The position numbers were made by a program, and so were the translations under genes. The notes beneath the pieces are model-generated. The model did no database searches. It was not told the origin of the DNA and worked only from the letters and a program-made list of their open reading frames with translations. Positions 23,643-31,596 of a stretch of DNA of 64,000 nucleotides are shown piece after piece. Positions within the stretch are counted from its first letter, which is position 1. Every line of letters starts with the position of its first letter. This DNA is from Rivibacter sp049446155 (GTDB lineage: Bacteria > Pseudomonadota > Gammaproteobacteria > Burkholderiales > Burkholderiaceae_C). The stretch covers positions 186,001-250,000 of the forward strand of contig NZ_JBMSEE010000009.1 of NCBI RefSeq assembly GCF_049446155.1. The letters run 5' to 3'.

Positions 23643-24847
23643 CGCGCGCCCTCCCCGTGCGGCAGCGGCATCGCCAGGCGCACGCGCGTGCCGGCGCCGG
23701 GCGCGCTGTCGATCGAGAGCCGGCCACCGAAGTGCGCCGCGCGCTCGCGCATGCCGAGCACGCCGTAGCTGCGCGGCGCGGCCAGCGCGTCGGCCGCGGC
23801 GCCGATGCCGTCGTCGCGCACATCGATGTAGAGCATCGGCTCGGGAGGATCGTCCACCACGATGCGGATGGCCACGTGCCTGGCGCGCGCGTGGCGCGCC
23901 ACGTTGGACAGCATCTCCTGGAAGATGCGGAACACCGCGATCGACAGCCCGCCATCGGGCGCCGCGACGCCGGCCGCCACGTGCACATGGAGATCGGCCT
24001 CGAGTTCGGTCGCCTCGACGAACTCCTGCGCCTGCCATTCGAGCGCGGCCCACAGACCCTGGTGGTCGAGGATGCTGGGGCGCAGGTCGGTGATGATGCG
24101 CCCGACGTTGTCGACCGCCGCGTCGATCATGCGGCCCATGCCCTGGCACTTGCAGTGCAGCTCGGGGCGGTCGTCGAGGCGCTTGCCGAGCCAGCCGACG
24201 TCCATCTTCAGCGCCACCAGCAGCGAGCCGAGTTCGTCATGGATCTCGCGCGCGATGCGCGTGCGCTCGCTCTCGCGCACCGTCTCGAGGTGCGCGGCGA
24301 GCTCGCGCAGTTGGTCGAGCGCGCGGCTGAGCTGCACGGTGCGCGCGGCGACGCGCTGCTCGAGCGCGTCGTTGCTGCGCTCGAGTTCGCGCTTGGCGCC
24401 CAGCAGGGCCTCCTCGGCGCGCTTGCGGTCGGTGATGTCCTTGATCGTGACCACCGCGCCGACGACGACGCCGGCCTCGATCACCGGATAGCTCGAATAC
24501 TCGGCCGCGAACGCGCTGCCGTCGGCGCGCCACAGCACCTCGTCGTCGATGCGGCAGGGCAGGCCGCGGCGAAAGGCGTTGAAGATCGGGCAGTCGGCCT
24601 CGGGGTAGTGGGCGCCGCCGGCGTGCGTATGGTGGATCAGCGCGTGCATGTTGCGCCCGATCACCGCATCGACCTCGTGGCCCAGCATCTGCGCCGCGGC
24701 GCGGTTGACGAAGGTCGCGCAGCCCGCGAGGTCGATGCCGAACACGCCGTCGCCGGTCGATTCGAGCAGCAGCGAGAGCCTGTCGCGCCAGGCCGGCGAG
24801 GCGGCCGCGAACGGCGCGGGATTCCGATGGGCGAGGACGGCGCTCAT
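23639..24847 (-). CDS. Cytoplasmic PAS-domain sensor histidine kinase (HisKA_3)
   Basis: A 402-residue kinase without membrane spans. The PAS domain (about 22-140) contains the HHTHAGGAHYPEADCPIF motif common to a group of PAS kinases. A coiled coil follows (145-190), then the HisKA_3 dimerisation region with phospho-acceptor His203 in ARIAREIHDELGS-like context, and a HATPase_c domain with EMLSNVARHARA, DDGIG and YGVLGMRERA. It is coupled by a 4-bp overlap to the NarL-type regulator downstream. The His and Cys of the PAS motif could bind a ligand or metal; the stimulus is unknown. Confidence 0.94.
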   Translation of the reverse strand: MSAVLAHRNPAPFAAASPAWRDRLSLLLESTGDGVFGIDLAGCATFVNRAAAQMLGHEVDAVIGRNMHALIHHTHAGGAHYPEADCPIFNAFRRGLPCRIDDEVLWRADGSAFAAEYSSYPVIEAGVVVGAVVTIKDITDRKRAEEALLGAKRELERSNDALEQRVAARTVQLSRALDQLRELAAHLETVRESERTRIAREIHDELGSLLVALKMDVGWLGKRLDDRPELHCKCQGMGRMIDAAVDNVGRIITDLRPSILDHQGLWAALEWQAQEFVEATELEADLHVHVAAGVAAPDGGLSIAVFRIFQEMLSNVARHARARHVAIRIVVDDPPEPMLYIDVRDDGIGAAADALAAPRSYGVLGMRERAAHFGGRLSIDSAPGAGTRVRLAMPLPHGEGAR

Positions 24848-24951
24848 GGTCGCGACATCGCAAGCGATGTGCCCGCGCGCGGCGAACGCAGCGCCCCGCA
24901 GCGGTGCGTGATCGGTGCGACCGGCGCGCGCAGCGCGCCGTCAGGGCGCGG

Positions 24952-25644
24952 TCAAGGCGCGCTCATGCGCATCTGCACCACATAAGCGCGCGAGCCGGCA
25001 ACGTCGCGCGTCGACAGCGCGCCGCGCTGCGCCTGCGCCGCCTCGTCGCCCGAGCGCGCCACCGTGACCCATTCGCCCAGCGGCAGCTGCATCGTCGTCA
25101 GCACGCCGGCGCGCTCGACGCTGCCCTCGGGCAGCGGCTGGCCGTCGGGCGCGTAGCGCGGGCGCATGCCGCCGGCCGCCAGGGCCGCGGCCTCGGTGCG
25201 CACCTCCACAGTTACCGGCGCGTGGCCGCCCGGCCAGCTCGGCCGCACGGCGACCTGGCGGCCGACGTCGACCTGCTGGCTACTGCCGATCAGCGCCGGG
25301 CCCTGCGGCGTCCAGGCCCACTCCAGCCACTGCAGCGGCACCGTCGCGCCGACGCGCAGCATCGCCTCGCGGCCGTTGAGCACGGTGAGCTGCTGCGTCG
25401 CGTCGCCGCGGCCGCTGCTGCGCGACTCGCCGAGCGTGACCTGGGCGCTGCCGCGCACCGAGCCATCGCTTGCGATCGCGACACCGGCGCCGTCGACGCC
25501 CGCGGCGCGCTGTTCGAACTGCCGCGCCTCGCCGTGGCGCACCTCGACCAGCAGGTTGCGCAGCGGCAAGCGGTTGTCGGTCTGCGCCTGGGCGGGTCCG
25601 AGGACGGCCGCGGCGGCCAGGAAGAAAACGAGGATCGAGCGCAT
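24952..25644 (-). CDS. Secreted protein of unknown function, weakly secretin-like
   Basis: A 230-residue protein with a signal peptide (MRSILVFFLAAAAVLGPAQA) and mature start QTDNRLPLRNLLVEVR. The segment TQQLTVLNGREAMLRVGATVPLQ resembles the strand-turn repeats of secretin beta domains, but length and the rest of the sequence do not make a full secretin. It would be periplasmic or outer-membrane attached. It is divergent from the DUF2946 gene and lies downstream of nothing obvious. I assign no function. Confidence 0.65.
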   Translation of the reverse strand: MRSILVFFLAAAAVLGPAQAQTDNRLPLRNLLVEVRHGEARQFEQRAAGVDGAGVAIASDGSVRGSAQVTLGESRSSGRGDATQQLTVLNGREAMLRVGATVPLQWLEWAWTPQGPALIGSSQQVDVGRQVAVRPSWPGGHAPVTVEVRTEAAALAAGGMRPRYAPDGQPLPEGSVERAGVLTTMQLPLGEWVTVARSGDEAAQAQRGALSTRDVAGSRAYVVQMRMSAP

Positions 25645-25688
25645 GCCGCCGTTATAGCCGCCGGCGCGCCCGTACACTCGCGCCCCGC

Positions 25689-26063
25689 ATGCCACGGTTC
25701 ACGACCCTTCGCGCCTCGTCGCCGCGCCGCTTCGGCGTCGCGCTGTGGCTCGCATTCGCGCTGCTGTGGCAGATCGCCGTCGGCGCCGCACAGGCGATGC
25801 CGGTCGCCGGCGGGCTGTTCGAGGTCTGCAGCGTCGACGGCCCGCGCCAGGTCGACGCCAACGGTGAGCCGGTCGATGCCGGCGCCGCCTCGCACCATCA
25901 CGACTGCTGCCAGCTGCCGACGCCGCTGCTGCCGCAGGCCGTGGCGGCGTTGCCGCCGTGGCCGCCCGCGCCCGGCAGCGTGGCCGCCGCACCCGAGTCG
26001 CTGCCGCGCGCCGCGGCCCTGCCCTCGCCGCCTTCGCGCGGCCCGCCCGCCTTCACCTGCTGA
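25689..26063 (+). CDS. DUF2946 protein, probable copper-related secreted protein
   Basis: A 124-residue protein with a hydrophobic leader (residues 16-37) and the DUF2946 pattern: EVCSVDG followed by SHHHDCCQLP, a Cys/His cluster that could bind metal, and a Pro/Ala-rich tail ending in Cys. Family members frequently neighbour TonB receptors and copper proteins, as here (receptor at 26144, YcnI-like at 28213). TACACT ends ten bases upstream of the ATG and no ribosome binding site lies between, so the mRNA leader may be very short. Confidence 0.75.
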   Translation: MPRFTTLRASSPRRFGVALWLAFALLWQIAVGAAQAMPVAGGLFEVCSVDGPRQVDANGEPVDAGAASHHHDCCQLPTPLLPQAVAALPPWPPAPGSVAAAPESLPRAAALPSPPSRGPPAFTC

Positions 26064-26143
26064 GAGACGCGCAGCGCTGCTGCGCCTTCGCACCCGCGGC
26101 CTTGCGAGGCCGCGGGCCGCCTTGCTCATCAGGACCGCGATCC

Positions 26144-28216
26144 ATGCTTCGCCCTTCGTTCGCCGCATTCGCGGCGCTGGCCGGTGCTGCCGCCGCGCAG
26201 ACCGCGCCGGCCCCCGTGCTGCCACCCGTCGTCGTCACCGCCCAGAAGCATCCCGACGCCTCGACGCCCACCCAACCCGACCTGCCGACCGCGCGGGCGC
26301 GCATCGAGCTCACGCCCGGCGGCGCCGGCGTCGCCGATGCCGAGAGCTACCGCGAAGGCCGCGTCTCGACCTTGAGCGACGCGCTCGGCTACGCGCCGGG
26401 CGTGTCGGTGCAGCCGCGCTTCGGCGCCGAGGAGGCGCGCGTCTCGGTGCGCGGCTCCGGGCTGCAGCGCACCTTCCACGGCCGCGGCCTCAAGCTGATG
26501 CAAGACGGCGTGCCGCTGAACCTGGCCGACGGCAGCTTCGACTTCCAGGCCATCGAGCCGCTGACGGCGCGCTACGTCGAGGTCTGGCGCGGCGCCAACG
26601 CGCTGCAGTACGGCGCCGCCGCGCTCGGCGGCGCGGTCAACTTCGTCTCGCCCAACGGCATCAACAGCAACCTCGTGCGCGCGCGTGCCGAGGCCGGCAG
26701 CAACGGCTACCGGCGCGTGCTCGCCGCGACCGGCGACGTGTTCGCAGGCGGCGGCGACTACTACGTCGGCGCCGGCGGCTTTCGCCAGGACGGCTATCGC
26801 GAACACGCGAAGCAGGACACCGGCCGCATCTTCGCCAACCTCGGCTGGCAACTCGCCGCGGACATCGCCACGCGCTTCTACGTGGGCTATGTGAACAGCG
26901 TCTCCGAGCTGCCGGGATCGATCACGCGCGCGCAGCTGGAAGACGACCCGCGCGCCGCGAACCCGGGCAATGTCGCGCTCGACCAGCACCGCGACATCGA
27001 GTGGACGCGGCTGTCGAACAAGACCGTGTGGCAGCTCGGCGCCGCCAGCCAGCTGGAGCTGTTCGCCTACGCCTCCTACAAGGAACTCGATCACCCGATC
27101 TTCCAGGTGATCCGCCAGCGCAACCAGGACCTCGGGCTGGAGCTGCGCGTGGTCAGCGAAGGTGATCTCGCGGGCGCGCGCAACCGCTTCGTTGCCGGCA
27201 TCGCGCCGAGCCGCGGTCGCACGCACGAGGACCGCTTCGTCAACGTCGCCGGTGCGCCCGGCGCGCGCACCAACGAGAGCGAGCAGCGCGCGAGCAACCT
27301 CGAGCTCTACGCCGAGAACCAGTGGTGGGCGCGGCCGGATCTCGCGCTGGTGGCCGGCGTGCAGTGGGTGCGCGCGACGCGCGAGCTCGACGACCGCTTC
27401 GTCGCCGGCACCGCGGCCGATCCGCTGAGCGAAAGCTTCGAGCACCGCTATCGGCGCGCCAGCCCGAAGCTGGGCGCAGTGTGGACCGCGAGCCCGCGCG
27501 TGCAGTGGTTCGCCAATGTCTCGAACAGCTTCGAGCCGCCGAGCTTCAGCGAGCTCGCCGGCGGCGTGCGCCCGCTCGACAACGACGCGCAGCGCGCAAC
27601 CACGCTCGAACTCGGCACGCGCGGGCGGCTCGGCGCCGCACTCGAATGGGACCTCGCGCTCTACGACGCGCGCTTGCACGACGAGCTGCTGTCGATCGCG
27701 ACCAACGACCTCGGCGCGACCATCACGGTCAATGCGCCGCGCACGCGCCACCGCGGCATCGAGCTTGGCCTCGCCGGCCAGGCCGCGCCGTTCGACACGC
27801 CGGGCCGCATCGAGTGGCGCACGTCCATGCTGCTCAACGACTTCCGCTTCGACGGCGATCCGACCTATGGCGACGCACGCCTGCCCGGGCTGCCGCGCGA
27901 CGCGGCGCGCGCGCAGCTTGGCTGGCGTTTCGCCTCGGGCATGCTCGTCGCGCTGCAGGCCGAAGGCGCGAGCGGCTACGCGATCGATTTCGCCCGCAGC
28001 TTCTTCGCGCCCGGCTACGCGATCTGGGGCCTGCGCCTGGCCGGCGACCTGGGCCGGCATCTGAGCTGGTTCGTCGACGCCCGCAACCTCGCCGAAAAGC
28101 ACTACGCCGCGACCACAGGCCTCGTGCGCGACGCCGGCGGCCGCGATGCCGCGCAGTTCCTCCCAGGCGACGGCCGTGCGATCTACGCCGGCATCGACTG
28201 GCGCTTCAACCGATGA
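26144..28216 (+). CDS. TonB-dependent outer-membrane receptor
   Basis: A 690-residue receptor with a short signal peptide, a TonB-box-like PVVVTAQ (about 27-33), a plug domain (SYREGRVSTLSDALGYAPGV, ARVSVRGSGLQRTFHGRG, VEVWRGANALQYGAAALGGAVNF) and a 22-strand-type barrel ending YAGIDWRFNR. The plug resembles FecA/COG4772 receptors. The ligand is unknown; flanking DUF2946 and YcnI-like genes make copper or a copper chelate a reasonable guess. Its TGA overlaps the next gene's ATG, so the two are co-translated. Confidence 0.93.
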   Translation: MLRPSFAAFAALAGAAAAQTAPAPVLPPVVVTAQKHPDASTPTQPDLPTARARIELTPGGAGVADAESYREGRVSTLSDALGYAPGVSVQPRFGAEEARVSVRGSGLQRTFHGRGLKLMQDGVPLNLADGSFDFQAIEPLTARYVEVWRGANALQYGAAALGGAVNFVSPNGINSNLVRARAEAGSNGYRRVLAATGDVFAGGGDYYVGAGGFRQDGYREHAKQDTGRIFANLGWQLAADIATRFYVGYVNSVSELPGSITRAQLEDDPRAANPGNVALDQHRDIEWTRLSNKTVWQLGAASQLELFAYASYKELDHPIFQVIRQRNQDLGLELRVVSEGDLAGARNRFVAGIAPSRGRTHEDRFVNVAGAPGARTNESEQRASNLELYAENQWWARPDLALVAGVQWVRATRELDDRFVAGTAADPLSESFEHRYRRASPKLGAVWTASPRVQWFANVSNSFEPPSFSELAGGVRPLDNDAQRATTLELGTRGRLGAALEWDLALYDARLHDELLSIATNDLGATITVNAPRTRHRGIELGLAGQAAPFDTPGRIEWRTSMLLNDFRFDGDPTYGDARLPGLPRDAARAQLGWRFASGMLVALQAEGASGYAIDFARSFFAPGYAIWGLRLAGDLGRHLSWFVDARNLAEKHYAATTGLVRDAGGRDAAQFLPGDGRAIYAGIDWRFNR

Positions 28217-28734
28217 AACCGACCTTGACCATGACCAAGCCCTTCGCCGCCTTCGCCGCGCTGATGTTCGCGGCACCCGCCTTCGCCCACGTGACGCTCG
28301 CGCCCGCCGAAGCCGAGGCCGGCTCCTACGTGAAGCTGGTGTTCACGGTGCCGCACGGCTGCGCCGGCAGCCCCACCACCGGCGTCAGCGTCACGCTGCC
28401 GCCAGGCGTGATCGCGGCACGGCCGATGCCCAAGCCCGACTGGCGGCTGACCATCGAGAGCGCCCGGCTCGATCCGCCCGTGCAGCTGCACGGGCGCGCG
28501 GTCGACAGCACCGCGGCGCGCATCGGCTGGGACGGCGGTTCTCTCGCGAGCGACTTGTTCGACGAGTTCGCGATCCGCGCGAAGCTGCCCGATGCTCCGG
28601 GCGAGCTGCGCTTCGTCGTGCAGCAGACCTGCGAGAAGGGCGAGGCGACGTGGAACGGCACGGCCGATTCGGCGACGCCGGCGCCGGTGTTGAAGGTGAT
28701 GCCGGCCGCGACGTCAGGCCACGCGCATCACTAG
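28213..28734 (+). CDS. YcnI-like DUF1775 copper-binding protein
   Basis: A 173-residue secreted protein. After a signal peptide (to Ala25) the mature chain begins with His26 (AHVTLAPAEAEAGSY), the position used for copper in YcnI-type proteins. The fold core is YVKLVFTVPHGCAGSPTTGVSV and ELRFVVQQTCEKGEATWNG. No C-terminal membrane anchor is visible. It starts within the receptor's stop (ATGA); an internal ATG at 28231 is an alternative start. The DUF2946-receptor-YcnI order suggests copper handling at the cell envelope. Confidence 0.88.
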   Translation: MKPTLTMTKPFAAFAALMFAAPAFAHVTLAPAEAEAGSYVKLVFTVPHGCAGSPTTGVSVTLPPGVIAARPMPKPDWRLTIESARLDPPVQLHGRAVDSTAARIGWDGGSLASDLFDEFAIRAKLPDAPGELRFVVQQTCEKGEATWNGTADSATPAPVLKVMPAATSGHAHH

Positions 28735-28742
28735 GGAAGGAA

Positions 28743-28838
28743 CTCCCTCGCCCGCTTGCGGCAGAGGGCGGGGGTGAGGGTGAGGCAGTCGGCCCGCACG
28801 AGCCCCTCACCCCGGCCCTCTCCCCGAGGGAGAGGGAG
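28743..28838. repeat. Composite inverted repeat between convergent genes
   Basis: Two related copies of a GC-rich element face each other: the left has CTCCCTCGCCCGCTTGCG and GGGGGTGAGGG, the right has CCCTCACCCCGGCCCTCTCC and GAGGGAGAGGGAG. The whole can fold into one long imperfect hairpin. It fills the gap between the YcnI-like gene and convergent cphA, and shares its core with the element at 4007-4033. Confidence 0.7.
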
Positions 28839-28850
28839 CAGAGCGCAGCC

Positions 28851-31433
28851 TCAGCGCCCCTCGCACTTCTCGCGCAAGTAGGCGAGCGCCTCCTCGACCT
28901 GGTCGACCAGCACCAGGCTCAGGTCGCCCGGCTGCAGGCGCGCGAGCGCCGTGTCGATGGCCTTGAACTCGCCGCGGATTTCCTCGACGTGCGTCGTGCG
29001 GGCCGCGCCTGCCAGGCCCTCGCGCAACAGCGCCATCACCTCGCCGTCGGCGCGGCCGCGTTGCGCGGCGTCCTGGTAGAGGATCACGTCGTCGAACGCG
29101 GCGCCGAGGATGCGCGTTTGCTCGCGGATGTCGTCGTCGCGGCGGTCGCCGGCGCCGCTGATCACGACGGAGCGGCGCTTGGCCGGCAGTGCCTCGACGG
29201 CCTGCACCAAGGCGCGCATCGCATCGGGGTTGTGGCCGTAGTCGGCGATCAGCGTCGCGCCGCGATAGTCCATCACGTTGAAGCGCCCGGGCGCATTGGC
29301 GCTGTCGTTGACGAAGCTCGCCAGCCCGCGGCTCACCGCGTCCCAGCTCAGGCCCACGCCCCAGGCTGCCGCGACGGAAGCCATCGCGTTCTCGACCTGG
29401 AAGCCGATCGCGCCGCCGCGCGTGAGCGGCACCTCGGCCAGCGGCAGACGCTCGCGCCACGAGCCCTCGGCGGCGACGATCGCGCCGTCTTCCACGTAAA
29501 CCACGCGCCGTCCCTGGGCGCGGTGCGTGGCCATCACCGGGTGCGTGCGGTCGGCGGCGAAGAAGATCACCTGGCCCGGGCACACCGAGGCCATCGCGGA
29601 GACGTTGGCGTCGGTCGCGTTGAGCACCGCGTAGCCGCTCTCGGCAACGTTCTGCACGATCACGCGCTTGAGCACCGCGAGGTCTTCGACGGTGGTGATG
29701 TAGTTCAGGCCCAGGTGGTCGCCGGCGCCGATGTTGGTGACCACCGCGACCGAGCAGCGGTCGAAGCCCAGGCCCTCGCGCAGCACGCCGCCGCGCGCGG
29801 TCTCGAACACCGCCGCGTCGACCTCCGGGTGCATCAGCACGTTGCGCGCGCTGCGCGGGCCGGAGCAGTCACCGCTGTCGGTCTGGCGGCCGTTGACGTA
29901 GACGCCGTCGGTGTTGGTCATGCCCACGCGCAGGCCGCTGGTGGCCAGCAGGTGAGCGATCAGGCGCGTGACCGTGGTCTTGCCGTTGGTGCCGGTGACG
30001 GCCACCACCGGGATGCGGCCGTCGTCGCCGGGCGCGTAGAGGTGGTTGATGATCGCCTCGCCGACATTGCGGCCCTTGCCGTACGACGGCGACAGGTGCA
30101 TGCGCAGGCCCGGCGCGGCGTTGACCTCGACGATGCCGCCGTGCTGTTCTTCGAGCGGGCGCAGCACGCTCTCGCACACCACGTCGACGCCGCAGATGTG
30201 CAGGCCGACCATTTGCGCGGCCGCGGCGGCACGCGCGGCGACCTCGGGATGCACGTCGTCCGTCACATCGGTCGCGGTGCCGCCGGTGCTGAGGTTGGCG
30301 TTGTTGCGCAGGATCACGCGCTGGCCCTTCTCGGGCACCGACTCGGGCTTCATGCCCTGCGCCGCCAGGCGCGCGATCGCGATCTCGTCGAAGCGGATCT
30401 TGGTCAGCGAGGTCGCATGGCCGTCGCCGCGGCGCGGGTCGGCGTTGACGCGGTCCACCAGCTCGCGCACCGTGTGCTCGCCGTCGCCGATCACGTGCGG
30501 CGGGTCGCGCCGCGCCGCCGCCACCAGGCGCTGGCCGACGACGAGCAGGCGGAAGTCGCTGCCCGGCAGGTACTTCTCGACCATCACGGTGCCGATCTCG
30601 GCCGCAGCCTTGAACGCGATCTCGAGGTGCGCACGGTCGACGATGTTGACCGTGACGCCCTTGCCCTGGTTGCCGTCCTGCGGCTTCACGACCACCGGCA
30701 GGCCGATCTCCTGGGCCACCTGCCAGGCTTCGTCCGCGGTCTCGACCGGCCGGCCGATCGGCACCGGCACGCCCGCGGCCTGCAGCAGGGTCTTGGTGAG
30801 GTCCTTGTCCTGCGCAATCGACTCGGCCACGGCGCTGGTGGAATCGACCTCGGCGGCCTGGATGCGGCGCTGCTTCGCGCCCCAGCCGAACTGCACCAGG
30901 CTGCCCTCGGTCAGGCGCCGGTAGGGAATGCCGCGCAGCACCGCGGCGTTGACGATCGAGCCGGTGCTGGGGCCCAGGCGCACGTCTTCGTCGAGCTCGC
31001 GCAGCTTGGCGATTGCGGCATCGACGGCGAACTCGCTGCCGTTGCGCACATCGCCGCGCGCCGCGTCGATCAGCGCGCAGGCGAGGTCGAAGGCGAGGCG
31101 GCCGACCGGCTCCTCGCTGTACTCGACCACCACCTGGTAGGTGCCGGTCTCCACCGTCTCGGAGGTGCGGCTGAACGTGACCGGGCAGCCGGCCTGGGTC
31201 TGCAGCGACAGCGTCGCAAGCTCGAGCACGTGCGCCAGCGACACCGGCGCCGCGCCGTCGGCACCCGGCCAGGCCTCGCCGATGCCGGGAAACAGCGAGC
31301 GCAGCCGCGCCTCGAAGCCGGCCAAGCCGCTGATCGAGCGCTCCTCGGGTGTGCAGGAAACGATCGCCTCGATCGCGGTGTGGCGGCTCCAGAGGTTCGG
31401 GCCGCGCAGGGCCCGGATGCGCGAAACGTCCAT
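28851..31433 (-). CDS. cphA: Cyanophycin synthetase
   Basis: Makes the storage polymer cyanophycin (poly-Asp backbone with Arg side chains) from Asp, Arg and ATP. The 860-residue enzyme has the N-terminal domain (1-160), ATP-grasp domain (about 215-470; LPVVVKPQDGNQGKGVTVN, VEVNAAPGLRMH), and Mur-ligase-like domain with intact P-loop GTNGKTT at 481-487 (Lys485) and a C-terminal Mur domain with ADYGHNPDAM. Length and order match CphA1. It lies downstream of a degenerate paralogue in the same direction; no cyanophycinase gene is visible in the window. Confidence 0.96.
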   Translation of the reverse strand: MDVSRIRALRGPNLWSRHTAIEAIVSCTPEERSISGLAGFEARLRSLFPGIGEAWPGADGAAPVSLAHVLELATLSLQTQAGCPVTFSRTSETVETGTYQVVVEYSEEPVGRLAFDLACALIDAARGDVRNGSEFAVDAAIAKLRELDEDVRLGPSTGSIVNAAVLRGIPYRRLTEGSLVQFGWGAKQRRIQAAEVDSTSAVAESIAQDKDLTKTLLQAAGVPVPIGRPVETADEAWQVAQEIGLPVVVKPQDGNQGKGVTVNIVDRAHLEIAFKAAAEIGTVMVEKYLPGSDFRLLVVGQRLVAAARRDPPHVIGDGEHTVRELVDRVNADPRRGDGHATSLTKIRFDEIAIARLAAQGMKPESVPEKGQRVILRNNANLSTGGTATDVTDDVHPEVAARAAAAAQMVGLHICGVDVVCESVLRPLEEQHGGIVEVNAAPGLRMHLSPSYGKGRNVGEAIINHLYAPGDDGRIPVVAVTGTNGKTTVTRLIAHLLATSGLRVGMTNTDGVYVNGRQTDSGDCSGPRSARNVLMHPEVDAAVFETARGGVLREGLGFDRCSVAVVTNIGAGDHLGLNYITTVEDLAVLKRVIVQNVAESGYAVLNATDANVSAMASVCPGQVIFFAADRTHPVMATHRAQGRRVVYVEDGAIVAAEGSWRERLPLAEVPLTRGGAIGFQVENAMASVAAAWGVGLSWDAVSRGLASFVNDSANAPGRFNVMDYRGATLIADYGHNPDAMRALVQAVEALPAKRRSVVISGAGDRRDDDIREQTRILGAAFDDVILYQDAAQRGRADGEVMALLREGLAGAARTTHVEEIRGEFKAIDTALARLQPGDLSLVLVDQVEEALAYLREKCEGR

Positions 31434-31522
31434 CGACGGTCTTTCTCTCGTGTTCTCTCGGTTCTAACAGGCGCTCAACGGGCGCTCGGTCGCAGCAATC
31501 GGCCAATTCCAGCGGACGCGGT

Positions 31523-31590
31523 GGATCCGCCTTTGCCGGTCCACTCGCGGCGCGCCCTCGAGGGGGAGGCGCCGAAGGCGCTTCGGGGGT
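31523..31590. repeat. Dispersed repeat between the two cyanophycin synthetase genes
   Basis: Begins GGATCCGCCTTTGCCGGTCC (31523-31542), which matches 36822-36841 in reverse orientation at 19 of 20 positions. It continues with CCCTCGAGGGGG and GGCGCCGAAGGCGCTTCGGGG, both palindromic. It ends at the stop region of the upstream gene, i.e. again a gene 3' end. Confidence 0.6.
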
Positions 31591-31596
31591 GGGTCA

